Made by a program: the position numbers and the translations under genes
Shown: positions 9,564 through 17,991 of the stretch, in pieces
Layout of the letters: each line of letters begins with the position of its first letter
Position numbering within the stretch: the stretch's first letter is position 1
Notes under the pieces: generated by a model
What the model was told of the DNA's origin: nothing
The model's input: only the letters and a program-made list of their open reading frames with translations
The model's database searches: none
Source: Pseudomonadales bacterium
GTDB taxonomy: Bacteria; Pseudomonadota; Gammaproteobacteria; Pseudomonadales; IMCC2047
Assembly: GCA_024234615.1 (NCBI GenBank)
Contig: JACKNY010000001.1
Location: 396,001 to 460,000 of the forward strand
Length of the DNA stretch: 64,000 bases
Direction of reading: 5' to 3'

Positions 9564-9687
9564 TTTTATCTTCAATCAGAAATAGTTTGGGCGCTGGAGC
9601 CAGCGAAAATAAGAGAGAACTAAATGAATTCGTTCGCTCCCGCCTTACACCATTTAGCTAACTTGATAGTAACCTCGATATACCAAA

Positions 9688-10617
9688 TTGAATTCTTCCG
9701 ATTGGCGTCCAACCGCATCACCCGAAGCTATACGTCTTCGCGCAAAGCTATATCATCAAATACGTGATTTTTTTCAGCAACGCGATGTGTTGGAAGTCGA
9801 TACTGCGATCCTGTCGAGTGCGGCCACCACTGATCCAAATATTGAAAGCCTGCAATTAGCTGAGCCGCCACTGTTCCTGCAAACCTCACCCGAATTTGCG
9901 ATGAAACGCTTGTTGGCCAATGGTAGCGGTGCGATTTACCAAATAGCTAAAGCGTTTCGTGCGGGCGAGGAAGGTCAACGTCATCATCGGGAATTTGCGA
10001 TGCTGGAGTGGTATCGCCCAGGTTTCGATTACCAACAGCTGATGGAGGAAGTCGCCGCGCTACTGCAATTCGTGACAAACTGGCAGCTGATTGAAAAAGT
10101 AAGTTATCGAGAGATATTTCAGCAGCATTTGGGCATTAATCCACACTTGGTAGAAAACGCTGAACTAACCGCTTTGGTGCACTTGCATACTAACTATCAG
10201 AGCGTTGATGACGATAAGGATGTGCTGCTTGACCTGTTGATGTCACATGTCATTGAACCACAGCTGGGGCAAAGTGGATTAACCTTTATCTATGACTATC
10301 CCGCCAGTCAATGCGCGCTGGCCAAAATCACCTACGACAAAACAGGCCAATTAGTGGCGCAACGATTTGAGCTTTATATACGAGGAGTGGAGCTTGCCAA
10401 CGGCTATCAAGAGTTAACGGATTGGCAAGAACAAGAGGCGCGGTTCGCACGGGATAACCTCAAACGTCGTGGTCGGGGGTTGCCGGAACACCCCATGGAT
10501 AGGCAATTGATTGCCGCATTGAAGCAGGGATTACCTGAATGCGCAGGCGTCGCATTAGGCGTTGATCGGTTATTGATGTTGATGCTGGGCAGTCAGCACA
10601 TCAAAGAAGTACTTTGA
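9688..10617 (+). CDS. epmA: EF-P--(R)-beta-lysine ligase EpmA
   Basis: EpmA is a LysRS-like class II synthetase without an anticodon-binding domain; it adenylates (R)-beta-lysine and transfers it to Lys34 of EF-P. The 309-residue protein covers the catalytic domain only. Class II motif 2 is visible as FRAGEEGQRHHREFAMLEWYRPG and motif 3 as GVALGVDRLLMLMLG. The only start that leaves the conserved N-terminus (NSSDWRPTASPEAIRLRAKL) intact is TTG at 9688; the frame has a stop 18 nt upstream and no ATG. It sits 124 nt after efp, so the whole EF-P pathway is grouped here. Confidence 0.93.
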   Translation: MNSSDWRPTASPEAIRLRAKLYHQIRDFFQQRDVLEVDTAILSSAATTDPNIESLQLAEPPLFLQTSPEFAMKRLLANGSGAIYQIAKAFRAGEEGQRHHREFAMLEWYRPGFDYQQLMEEVAALLQFVTNWQLIEKVSYREIFQQHLGINPHLVENAELTALVHLHTNYQSVDDDKDVLLDLLMSHVIEPQLGQSGLTFIYDYPASQCALAKITYDKTGQLVAQRFELYIRGVELANGYQELTDWQEQEARFARDNLKRRGRGLPEHPMDRQLIAALKQGLPECAGVALGVDRLLMLMLGSQHIKEVL

Positions 10618-10626
10618 TTGCAGAGC

Positions 10627-11652
10627 TTAGCCGTTATGCGCGTAGAGGTAGTAGCCTTCATCACTCACATGCCGAATCAGCCGCTCGTTCTGGCTCAAAT
10701 AATTTAAGTGTGCGCCACATTCGCCAATGGCAAGTGCCCATTCAAATTTATTAAGCTTACGCTTGAACATTACCGGGAGGAGATCGTTGCCTGACTTGGG
10801 TTTACGGCAAGCCCGTTCAAGGGAAAGACAGATTTCCTCGTGGTGATCGATGATGGTTTTGGCTCGGAAGTGTAATCCGGTAAAGGGTAGATTATGCGCT
10901 GGCAAAACAAGCGTTTGTTCAGGAATTTGATAGAAACCCTGAAGTGATACCAACCATTTTTCCAGTGGGTTAGCCTCTGGATCGTTTGGATAGATGCTGA
11001 CGTTAGACGTTATTTTTGGCAGTATTTGGTCGCCGGAAATCAGTAGATTAAGTTCTTCACAAAAAAGGCAGGCGTGTTCCGGAGAGTGGCCGCTACCGAC
11101 CACCACTCGCCAGTGGTACATGCCAATGCTCAGCTCATCGCCGTTTTTAATCGTTAAAAACTTGTTTGGTAGAGCAGTGGTCGGCCAGCTGAGGTTTAAC
11201 CATAATTCCGATCTCGCCGCCGCGGTATCTCGGTCCAAACCAAAGCGACTGTAAAAAAGCAATGTCTCGTCGACTGCCGTTTCCGAATTAGGCTGGTATA
11301 CTTTTGTCGCTAGCTGGTGTTCTCCCGCGCTCATATAAAGCGGAGCTTGCCAATAGTCGGTTAGCCAGCCAGCCTGACCGATGTGATCGGGGTGCATGTG
11401 GGTGGCGATAATACCTTTTACAGGCTTGCCCTTAAGTTCATTATGGAAGATCTGTTGCCAGGCCTGCTGAGTTTCTGCGGTGCCAAGGCCAGTATCGACG
11501 ATAAACCAGCCATCCTGGTCTTCTAGAAGATATAAATTGATGTGGTCTAACGAGCCCGGTAGCGGCATACGTAGCCACTTTATTCCGGGGGTAATTTCTA
11601 GGCAAACACCGGGTGGTGGCGCTTGGGAAAATGGGTATCGTATTTTTTTCAT
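10627..11652 (-). CDS. Metallo-beta-lactamase-fold hydrolase
   Basis: This 341-residue MBL-fold protein has the dinuclear metal motif THMHPDHIGQAGW (HxHxDH), later ligands in GSGHSPEHACLF and SGDQIL, and VLPAHN near the end. No signal peptide is seen, so it is probably cytoplasmic. It could be a glyoxalase-II-like thioesterase or lactonase; the substrate cannot be read from the sequence. It is divergent from a MarR regulator followed by beta-oxidation genes, and the shared intergenic region contains a palindromic operator. An acyl-thioester or related substrate is therefore plausible but inferred. Confidence 0.8.
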   Translation of the reverse strand: MKKIRYPFSQAPPPGVCLEITPGIKWLRMPLPGSLDHINLYLLEDQDGWFIVDTGLGTAETQQAWQQIFHNELKGKPVKGIIATHMHPDHIGQAGWLTDYWQAPLYMSAGEHQLATKVYQPNSETAVDETLLFYSRFGLDRDTAAARSELWLNLSWPTTALPNKFLTIKNGDELSIGMYHWRVVVGSGHSPEHACLFCEELNLLISGDQILPKITSNVSIYPNDPEANPLEKWLVSLQGFYQIPEQTLVLPAHNLPFTGLHFRAKTIIDHHEEICLSLERACRKPKSGNDLLPVMFKRKLNKFEWALAIGECGAHLNYLSQNERLIRHVSDEGYYLYAHNG

Positions 11653-11751
11653 AGGCTAATCATTTACCACGAGCCTTAATACTATAACGCAGAAGCTTAA
11701 CTAGAGTTCTGCTTATGTGCCGTATTGAATAGCATCATTTTCAACAATAAA

Positions 11752-11788
11752 GTCAATATATTGACATAAATAAGATTAAGTGTAAAGT
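11752..11788 (+). promoter_or_regulatory. MarR-type operator over the -35 box of marR
   Basis: A perfect 14-bp palindrome, GTCAATATATTGAC, lies at 11752-11765. Its right half supplies TTGACA (11761-11766), followed after 16 nt by TAAAGT (11783-11788), a plausible sigma-70 promoter for the marR gene at 11817. A second copy of the element (12262-12277) stands before the next gene, which suggests autoregulation and control of the divergent hydrolase. Confidence 0.65.
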
Positions 11789-11816
11789 TAATGTTAAACC
11801 CATCGCGAGGCAGGTT

Positions 11817-12275
11817 GTGAGCTCAGGAAATATTGAACTAGATGAAATCCATAGCCGTTTAATATTTCGGCTGTTTCAAACCTCAAATGTCATGCACCGT
11901 AGTGGTACACTGGCGCTGAATAGTGTTGGCGTGACCAGTCAGCAATGGTCCGTTCTCGGTGCGCTGTCTCGACCAAAGGTTGAGGAAGGTATGACGGTGA
12001 ATGATATGTGTCGTTATCTGATGGTGAGCAGACAAAATTTATCAATTATGCTAAATCGGTTGGAAGCGGCTGGCTATGTAATGCGGGCGCAGGATAAACA
12101 GGATCAACGTTCGAAGCGGATAATGTTAACAGTGAGCGGCCGCGAAGCGCTCAATGAAATTAACCGATTGATGCAGGTATTTTTTGAAAAAGTGATGAAG
12201 GGATTATCCCGGGATGATCAGATTTCCTGTGTGCATTACTTGACGCGCTTGCGGGATAATATGTCAATAGATTGA
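11817..12275 (+). CDS. MarR-family transcriptional regulator
   Basis: This 152-residue winged-helix regulator of the MarR type has a helix-turn-helix region around VNDMCRYLMVSRQNLSIMLNRLEAAGYV and the wing motif DKQDQRSKRIMLTVSGRE. The start is GTG at 11817; no strong Shine-Dalgarno is obvious (GAGGCAGG lies close by). It probably represses itself, the divergent MBL hydrolase and the downstream acyl-CoA dehydrogenase/thiolase genes, since near-identical palindromes overlap both plus-strand promoters. An acyl-CoA or aromatic ligand would be usual for this arrangement but is not shown. Its stop codon lies inside the second operator. Confidence 0.88.
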   Translation: MSSGNIELDEIHSRLIFRLFQTSNVMHRSGTLALNSVGVTSQQWSVLGALSRPKVEEGMTVNDMCRYLMVSRQNLSIMLNRLEAAGYVMRAQDKQDQRSKRIMLTVSGREALNEINRLMQVFFEKVMKGLSRDDQISCVHYLTRLRDNMSID

Positions 12276-12300
12276 CATAAATCCAACTCTTTGCTATTTT
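12262..12300 (+). promoter_or_regulatory. Second MarR-type operator and promoter of the acyl-CoA dehydrogenase operon
   Basis: TGTCAATAGATTGACA (12262-12277) is palindromic except for its central pair and shares the TGTCAAT...ATTGACA arms with the site at 11752. Its right arm is a consensus -35 (TTGACA, 12272-12277), followed after exactly 17 nt by TATTTT (12295-12300). It overlaps the last codons of marR. Repressor binding would directly block the promoter. Confidence 0.7.
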
Positions 12301-12383
12301 CTCCTTTTCTGTGGATAGACAAATTACCAGGTTACAACGAACTATTGTTAAGCTCGAAGAGTGACCCCTAGGAGATAAAACCC

Positions 12384-14168
12384 ATGACAACCTATTCTGC
12401 ACCCACTAAAGACATGCAATTTGTGATGAGCGAATTAGCCGGTTATAAAGATATGGCTCAGCTGCCTGGCTTCGAAGAAGCAACCGTTGATTTGCTAACG
12501 GTGGTTTTAGATGAAGCGGGTAAATTGGCGGAGGAGGTGTTAGCTCCGCTTAATCAGAAAGGCGATCAGGCAGGAGCGAAATTGCTTGATGGCAAGGTCG
12601 TGGCGACTGAGGGCTTTGATGCCGCTTATCAACAGTTTATCGAGGGTGGCTGGATGTCAATTAGTCAGTCTCCAGGCTATGGCGGGCAGGGGCTGCCACA
12701 CCTGTTGCTAACCGCTACCTCAGAAATGTGGAATGCCTCAAACTTAGCTTTTTCCCTGTGTCCGCTGTTAACCACTGGTGCCATCGAAGCCATTGAGGCT
12801 CATGCCAATGAGACGCTCAAGAGCCAATATTTGCCGAAGCTAATCAGCGGTGAATGGGCTGCTACTATGAATTTGACTGAACCGCAGGCCGGAACAGATC
12901 TTGCCGCAGTGCGTTCCAAAGCGGTTCCAAATGGCGACCATTACCTAGTCAGCGGTCAAAAAATATTTATTACCTGGGGCGATCATGAGCTGACCGAGAA
13001 TATTGCACATTTGGTGTTAGCACGTTTACCTGATGCGCCTGAAGGGGTTAGGGGTATTTCGTTATTCTTGGTGCCCAAATTTTTAATTAATGCCGATGGT
13101 AGTTTAGGTGCGCGTAACGATCTGCGTGCAGTCTCGTTGGAACACAAGATGGGGATTCATGGCAGTCCTACCTGCGTCATGAGCTATGGCGACGAGGGAG
13201 GTGCAATTGGGTATTTAGTGGGTGAAGAGAACAAAGGACTGACGGGCATGTTCACGATGATGAATCACGCGCGCTTGGGTGTTGGGACTCAGGGTGTCGC
13301 TATTGCCGATCGCGCCTATCAGCAGGCGGTTGCATATGCCCGTGATCGTCTCCAGGGAGAGGCTCCGGGCATTAAAGGCAGAGCGGCAATTATTCATCAT
13401 GCCGATGTCAGGCGTATGCTAATGACTATGCGAGCCCTGACCGAAGCGGCGCGGGCGGTGAACTATGTAAGTTCGGCGACTATGGATTTTGCACATCGCG
13501 CTGAAACTGAAGAACAGCGCCAAGGCTATCAGGCAAGAATTGACCTACTTACTCCGATCGCCAAAGGCTGGTGTACCGAAGTGGCGCAGGAGGTGACTTC
13601 ACTGGGCGTTCAGATACACGGCGGTATGGGATTTATTGAGGAAACTGGCTGTGCGCAATATATGCGCGATGCTCGAATTACTACTATTTATGAAGGCACC
13701 ACAGGCATTCAGGCACTGGATCTGGTTGGCAGAAAAATTTTACGCGACGGAGGTCAGGCGCTGATGGCGTTATTATCTGAAATGGAAGCGTTTGATGCCG
13801 AGATTGAGCAGGCTGGGGATCAGTTAAGCGCCATTAGAAATAGTTTTAGCGAAGGTAAGGCAGCGTTAGTGAGTGCTTCGCAATGGCTGCGTGAGCATGC
13901 AATGGACAACCCACATACGCCTGGCGCTATTTCCTTCGACTATTTAATGCTGATGGGTACTGTTGTTGGTGGCTGGCAGATGGCGCGGGCGGCGATCGTA
14001 GCAAGCAAAGCATTGGCAAGCGGTGAGGGCGATCAGGACTTCTATCGGAGTAAGCTCGCAATTGCAGGATTTTATGCCGCTCACATTATGCCGCGTTCGA
14101 AAACTTATCTGGCTGGCGTATTGGCTGGAGAGCAAGAGATTATGGGGTTGGATGCGGATTTGATGTAG
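12384..14168 (+). CDS. Acyl-CoA dehydrogenase, long FadE/DmdC-like subfamily
   Basis: This FAD-dependent enzyme introduces the alpha,beta double bond of an acyl-CoA. The 594-residue length and N-terminus (TYSAPTKDMQFVMSEL) mark the long subfamily that includes Pseudomonas PA0507/PA0508 and DmdC. Motifs include MNLTEPQAGTDLAAV (FAD/substrate loop), QIHGGMGFIEETGCAQYMRD and RITTIYEGTTGIQALDL, which carries the catalytic Glu, plus an extra C-terminal helical domain. GGAG precedes the ATG. A thiolase follows 34 nt later. The acyl chain preference is not evident; DMSP-type methylmercaptopropionyl-CoA use is possible but unsupported. Confidence 0.9.
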   Translation: MTTYSAPTKDMQFVMSELAGYKDMAQLPGFEEATVDLLTVVLDEAGKLAEEVLAPLNQKGDQAGAKLLDGKVVATEGFDAAYQQFIEGGWMSISQSPGYGGQGLPHLLLTATSEMWNASNLAFSLCPLLTTGAIEAIEAHANETLKSQYLPKLISGEWAATMNLTEPQAGTDLAAVRSKAVPNGDHYLVSGQKIFITWGDHELTENIAHLVLARLPDAPEGVRGISLFLVPKFLINADGSLGARNDLRAVSLEHKMGIHGSPTCVMSYGDEGGAIGYLVGEENKGLTGMFTMMNHARLGVGTQGVAIADRAYQQAVAYARDRLQGEAPGIKGRAAIIHHADVRRMLMTMRALTEAARAVNYVSSATMDFAHRAETEEQRQGYQARIDLLTPIAKGWCTEVAQEVTSLGVQIHGGMGFIEETGCAQYMRDARITTIYEGTTGIQALDLVGRKILRDGGQALMALLSEMEAFDAEIEQAGDQLSAIRNSFSEGKAALVSASQWLREHAMDNPHTPGAISFDYLMLMGTVVGGWQMARAAIVASKALASGEGDQDFYRSKLAIAGFYAAHIMPRSKTYLAGVLAGEQEIMGLDADLM

Positions 14169-14202
14169 TCCTTCGCTCGGAAATTAATGCTGGAGTAACA
14201 AA

Positions 14203-15381
14203 ATGAATGAAGTAGTTGTGTTGAGTGCGGTAAGAACAGCTGTAGGAGATTTTGGTGGCAGTTTAAAAAATCATTCTCCAGGCGATATGGCGGCAGCGGT
14301 AACCCGTGAAGCGATAGTCCGGGCAAAGGTCTCATGTGATGACATAGGCCATTCTGTATTCGGCAGCGTCATCGGTACCGAACCGCAGGATATTTACCTG
14401 GCTCGGGTAGCGGCAATCAATGGCGGATTACCCCATACTGTACCAGCAGTCACAGTGAACCGCCTGTGTGGCAGTGGCCTACAGGCCATAGTCACCGCTG
14501 CGCAACAAATAGAATTAGGTAAATGTGAAGCTGCCGTGGCGGGTGGTGCTGAGTCGATGAGTCGCGCACCCTATGTTGCCACCGGCGCGCGTTTCGGTAA
14601 CCGCATGGGTGACGGCAAGCTGATCGATATGATGTTGTCCGCCTTGCATTGTCCGTTTGAAAAAGTCCACATGGGCATGACGGCTGAAGCCATTGCTGAA
14701 AAATGGGGAATTTCCCGCGAACAACAGGATGAGCTGGCAGTACAAAGTCATCATCGAGCGCAAAGGGCGATTGAGGAAGGACGTTTTAAAGAGCAGATTT
14801 TACCGATCGAACTGAAGTCTCGCAAAGGCGTCACTCTGTTCGAGCAGGACGAGCATGTGCGCTTCGATATCCGGTTAGAGGATATGGCTGGACTGAGGCC
14901 AGCATTCAAAGAGAATGGCACGGTAACAGCTGGCAACGCTTCCGGAATTAATGATGCCGCTGCCGCCTTGGTGTTGATGAATCGAGCAGAAGCTGAGCGA
15001 AAAGGATTGCAGCCTATGGCGCGTTTGGCGGGCTATAGCTATGCGGGTGTCGAGCCGCTCTATATGGGTATTGGGCCAGTTCCTGCAGTGCGTAGCCTAT
15101 TGGCCGATGCCGGTTTGGGTGTGAATGATATTGATGTCTGGGAAGTCAACGAAGCCTTCGCGGCGCAAGCTATCGCGGTGGCTCGTGATTTAGAAATTAC
15201 AGCAGAAAAGCTCAATCCAAATGGCAGCGGGATTGGTATAGGTCATCCCATAGGGGCAACCGGGGCGCTGATTACGGTAAAAGCGCTCTATGAATTGCAA
15301 AGAGTCGCTGGTCGTTATGCCGTGGTGACTATGTGTATTGGCGGCGGCCAGGGAATCGCTGCCTTATTCGAAAGAATTTAA
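14203..15381 (+). CDS. Acetyl-CoA acetyltransferase / beta-ketothiolase
   Basis: This 392-residue thiolase would cleave 3-ketoacyl-CoA with CoA, or condense two acetyl-CoA. The nucleophilic Cys is in VNRLCGSGLQA; the C-terminal catalytic pair is in NPNGSGIGIGHPIGATGAL (His) and MCIGGGQG (Cys). It resembles the BktB/PhaA group in length and motifs. It is co-transcribed with the acyl-CoA dehydrogenase (34-nt gap) and ends at a strong terminator, giving a two-gene degradative unit under the MarR operator. No hydratase or hydroxyacyl-CoA dehydrogenase lies in the unit, so the middle steps must come from elsewhere. Confidence 0.92.
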   Translation: MNEVVVLSAVRTAVGDFGGSLKNHSPGDMAAAVTREAIVRAKVSCDDIGHSVFGSVIGTEPQDIYLARVAAINGGLPHTVPAVTVNRLCGSGLQAIVTAAQQIELGKCEAAVAGGAESMSRAPYVATGARFGNRMGDGKLIDMMLSALHCPFEKVHMGMTAEAIAEKWGISREQQDELAVQSHHRAQRAIEEGRFKEQILPIELKSRKGVTLFEQDEHVRFDIRLEDMAGLRPAFKENGTVTAGNASGINDAAAALVLMNRAEAERKGLQPMARLAGYSYAGVEPLYMGIGPVPAVRSLLADAGLGVNDIDVWEVNEAFAAQAIAVARDLEITAEKLNPNGSGIGIGHPIGATGALITVKALYELQRVAGRYAVVTMCIGGGQGIAALFERI

Positions 15382-15402
15382 TCGCTTGCCTGAAATTTGC
15401 AG

Positions 15403-15428
15403 AAAGGCCCTTTTTAGGGTCTTTTTTT
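15403..15428 (+). terminator. Intrinsic terminator after thiolase
   Basis: Arms AAAGGCCC (15403-15410) and GGGTCTTT (15417-15424), with one G-T pair, close a 6-nt loop and run straight into a T-tract to 15428. It ends the acyl-CoA dehydrogenase/thiolase transcript before the convergent psd gene. Confidence 0.85.
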
Positions 15429-15455
15429 GCAATTAATCATTTATTCACAAATGTC

Positions 15456-16313
15456 CTAGTCATCAAGCTTGCCTAGTGTTTCACCCAGTGCGACAGTCTG
15501 ATCCGCCTGCAATTTCTCATCCCAGGAAATCATATCTTTCCCGAACAATAGAATGGCGGTAGAGCCCAGCTTGAATTGGCCCATCTCGTCACCCTTGTTC
15601 AGCTCGATTCTTTCCCCGTAATAAGTTTCATGCAGCTGTCTTTTTGGCGGTGTTACTAAGCCTGCCCAAACAGTTTCAATGCTGGCGACGATCATTGCGC
15701 CGACCATGATCACCGCCATGGGGCCATGTGCTGTTTCAAATAAAGCCACCATGCGTTCATTGCGGGCAAACAAACGGGGAATTTGACTGGTTGTGAGGGG
15801 GCTGACGGAAAACAGTCGCCCCGGAATATATATCATCTGTTTCAGCTCGCCGCTCAGCGGCATATGCACACGATGATAATCCTTTGGGGAGAGATATATG
15901 GTGGCAAATTTACCTTTCTCAAATAGCTGGGCCAGTTCCTCTGATCCACCCAGCAATTCGCGGGTAGAGAAGTGGTGGCCTTTAGCTTGAAAAATTCTGC
16001 CATTTTCAATATCGCCCAACTGGCTAATAGCGCCGTCGGCCGGACAGGCTATCTCGTTTTCATGTTTTGGGAAGTCACGCGCATCTGGTTTTAGAGCACG
16101 AGTAAAAAAATCATTAAAGCAGGTATAGGCCTCAGGGTTGGGTTCTGCCGCTTCAGTCATGTTGACTTGGTAGGTGCTGATAAATTGCTTAATGAGCCGG
16201 TTCTTAAACCAGGGCCAGCGGCAATCGGCGAGATAACCGATTAGGCGTGATAGCCAATGATGCGGCAGTAAAAATTGAGCAAGAATAAAGAAAAATTCTT
16301 TGATAACTGACAA
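15456..16313 (-). CDS. psd: Phosphatidylserine decarboxylase proenzyme
   Basis: Psd converts phosphatidylserine to phosphatidylethanolamine at the inner membrane. The 285-residue proenzyme shows the self-cleavage motif FKLGSTAILLFG near the C-terminus, where the Ser of LGST becomes the pyruvoyl group. It also has the conserved catalytic regions YLSPKDYHRVHMP and PADGAISQLG. Length and motifs are typical. It follows the rhodanese gene by 42 nt on the same strand, the order known from Pseudomonas (rhdA-psd), and converges on thiolase. Confidence 0.96.
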   Translation of the reverse strand: MSVIKEFFFILAQFLLPHHWLSRLIGYLADCRWPWFKNRLIKQFISTYQVNMTEAAEPNPEAYTCFNDFFTRALKPDARDFPKHENEIACPADGAISQLGDIENGRIFQAKGHHFSTRELLGGSEELAQLFEKGKFATIYLSPKDYHRVHMPLSGELKQMIYIPGRLFSVSPLTTSQIPRLFARNERMVALFETAHGPMAVIMVGAMIVASIETVWAGLVTPPKRQLHETYYGERIELNKGDEMGQFKLGSTAILLFGKDMISWDEKLQADQTVALGETLGKLDD

Positions 16314-16355
16314 GGTGATTACCTAAGTAAGTGGTTCATTAACGAGAAAAGCAAA

Positions 16356-17180
16356 CTACTTTTCAATGGGCGCATTCGGATCATTTCCCCACTCTGACCA
16401 AGAGCCGGGGTAGGCTTTGATTTTCGGGAATCCTAGGGCCTTACCTAAAAGATAGGTAAAACCAGAACGGTGGTGAGTTTGACAGTGGGTGACGATTTCC
16501 TTGTCGGAGGTAATGCCGAGATTGCTCAGCTCGGTGCGAATGCTTTCCAGATCGCGGAGTCGCAAGGCACGGTTTTTATCCATGGCATCGGTCCACTCAT
16601 AATTGGCGGCTCCGGGGATATGTCCAGCGCGCGCGGACCCCGATTTCTCGCCGCTGTATTCCAGTGGGCCGCGAGCATCCCAAATGATAAAATCTGCAGC
16701 GTCCAACCTAGACCGAATATAATTCATGTCCGCTATGGGCGATTGTTTTAGGCTGATATTAAGAGCGCGGGAGCGCGGTTGATTGTTACCCGCTTCCGTT
16801 GCCAGCCCAGAATCTTTCCAGGCATGAATACCACCGTTTAAGTAGGAATAATTTTGGTGGCCGATCACGTCCAATGTCCAAATCAAACGCCCGGCCCAGC
16901 CGCCGCCCTCATCGTCATACGCCACAACATGGGTTTCTGGCGCTAAGCCAAGATAGCCGAAGGTTTTGCTGAGCTGTCCGATTTCAGGTAGTTTGCCGGG
17001 TACCGGTGGCGTACCGGCGAGCAACGCTTGGTAAGGTAAAAATACGGCACCGGGCACATGGGCTTGCAGGTAATCCGCTTCTTTGCCAAGATCAACGATC
17101 AATAAATTGTCGTCATCGAGGTGAGTCTGAAGGGTTTCGGGTTCGATAATCAAACCCAGAGCATCTTGATTGCCTGTCAT
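16356..17180 (-). CDS. rhdA: Thiosulfate sulfurtransferase (RhdA-type rhodanese)
   Basis: This tandem-rhodanese-domain sulfurtransferase has the active-site loop HCQTHHRSG, the same CQTHHR loop as Azotobacter RhdA. The N-terminal domain (from IVDLGKEADYLQAHVPGAVFL) is the non-catalytic one and the C-terminal domain carries the Cys. The start at 17180 (MTGNQDALG, 274 residues) is chosen because a longer frame to 17318 would overlap the sfsA start and adds sequence with no family match. It is likely co-transcribed with psd and diverges from sfsA. Confidence 0.92.
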   Translation of the reverse strand: MTGNQDALGLIIEPETLQTHLDDDNLLIVDLGKEADYLQAHVPGAVFLPYQALLAGTPPVPGKLPEIGQLSKTFGYLGLAPETHVVAYDDEGGGWAGRLIWTLDVIGHQNYSYLNGGIHAWKDSGLATEAGNNQPRSRALNISLKQSPIADMNYIRSRLDAADFIIWDARGPLEYSGEKSGSARAGHIPGAANYEWTDAMDKNRALRLRDLESIRTELSNLGITSDKEIVTHCQTHHRSGFTYLLGKALGFPKIKAYPGSWSEWGNDPNAPIEK

Positions 17181-17277
17181 AACACTGTCCCAGCGGGTAT
17201 CGTTACTTATAAGAATAGTATTGTAAAGTATGCCCACAGGGCTGTCAGCTGAACGACTGAGAATAGGGAGTGGTAAA

Positions 17278-17991
17278 TTGCAATTTGCGTCACCTTTGAT
17301 CGAAGCGAAGTTAATCAACCGCTATAAGCGCTTTCTCGCGGACGTGGAATTGTCTGACGGCAGCCAGCTAACAGTGCATTGCCCCAATACCGGTAGTATG
17401 AAAAATTGCGCCGAGCCTGGCAGCCGAGTGTGGTTGTCTGATTCGAACGACCCCAAACGAAAATACCGTTATAGCTGGCAGTTAGTGGAAACTGCGCCGG
17501 GGCATATTGCCTGCATCCATTCTGCGTTGGCGAATAAACTGGTAAAAGAAGCCCTCGTTGAACATAGGGTTCCTGAGTTGGCCGACTATGATGAAATAAA
17601 AACAGAGGTTAGATATGGTCAGGAAAAAAGCCGTATCGATTTGTTATTAGAAAAGTCGGAGCAACAATGTTTCGTAGAAATTAAAAGCGTTACCTTGGCT
17701 GTGGGTGAAGGGTTGGGGTTATTTCCCGATGCGGTTAGTGCGCGGGGAACTAAGCACTTACGTGAATTAATGCAGACTAAAAAAGATGGGGCGAGAGCAG
17801 TACTGTTTTTCTGTGTACAGCATACGGGCATCACTGGGGTTGCACCTGCAGATGAAATCGATTCGCTCTATAGTGAAACATTAAGAGAAGCCGTAACGTC
17901 AGGAGTTGAGGTGTTGGTTTATGGTACAAATATTTCTCCTTTGGGTGTTGAGCTTGCAGAAAGATTGATTTTTGATAGTTCTTATCGCTAA
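17278..17991 (+). CDS. sfsA: SfsA family DNA/RNA nuclease-like protein
   Basis: SfsA (sugar fermentation stimulation protein A) is a conserved protein with a PD-(D/E)xK-like core; SRIDLLLEK and CFVEIKSVTLA supply the acidic/Lys residues. The N-terminus QFASPLIEAKLINRYKRFLADV matches E. coli SfsA. The true start is TTG at 17278, with GGAG 7 nt upstream, giving 237 residues against 234 in E. coli. A longer ORF from 17230 has no signal. It converges on the next gene with a 4-nt overlap of stops. Its physiological role is not settled. Confidence 0.92.
   Translation: MQFASPLIEAKLINRYKRFLADVELSDGSQLTVHCPNTGSMKNCAEPGSRVWLSDSNDPKRKYRYSWQLVETAPGHIACIHSALANKLVKEALVEHRVPELADYDEIKTEVRYGQEKSRIDLLLEKSEQQCFVEIKSVTLAVGEGLGLFPDAVSARGTKHLRELMQTKKDGARAVLFFCVQHTGITGVAPADEIDSLYSETLREAVTSGVEVLVYGTNISPLGVELAERLIFDSSYR

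Noticed and set aside
9624..9687. ATG-started frame just before epmA
   Set aside because: It is in a different frame from epmA and encodes nothing recognisable; the TTG at 9688 gives the correct family N-terminus.
17181..17318. N-terminal extension of the rhodanese ORF
   Set aside because: It would run through the divergent sfsA start and its ribosome site and has no family match; the start at 17180 fits the rhodanese domain.
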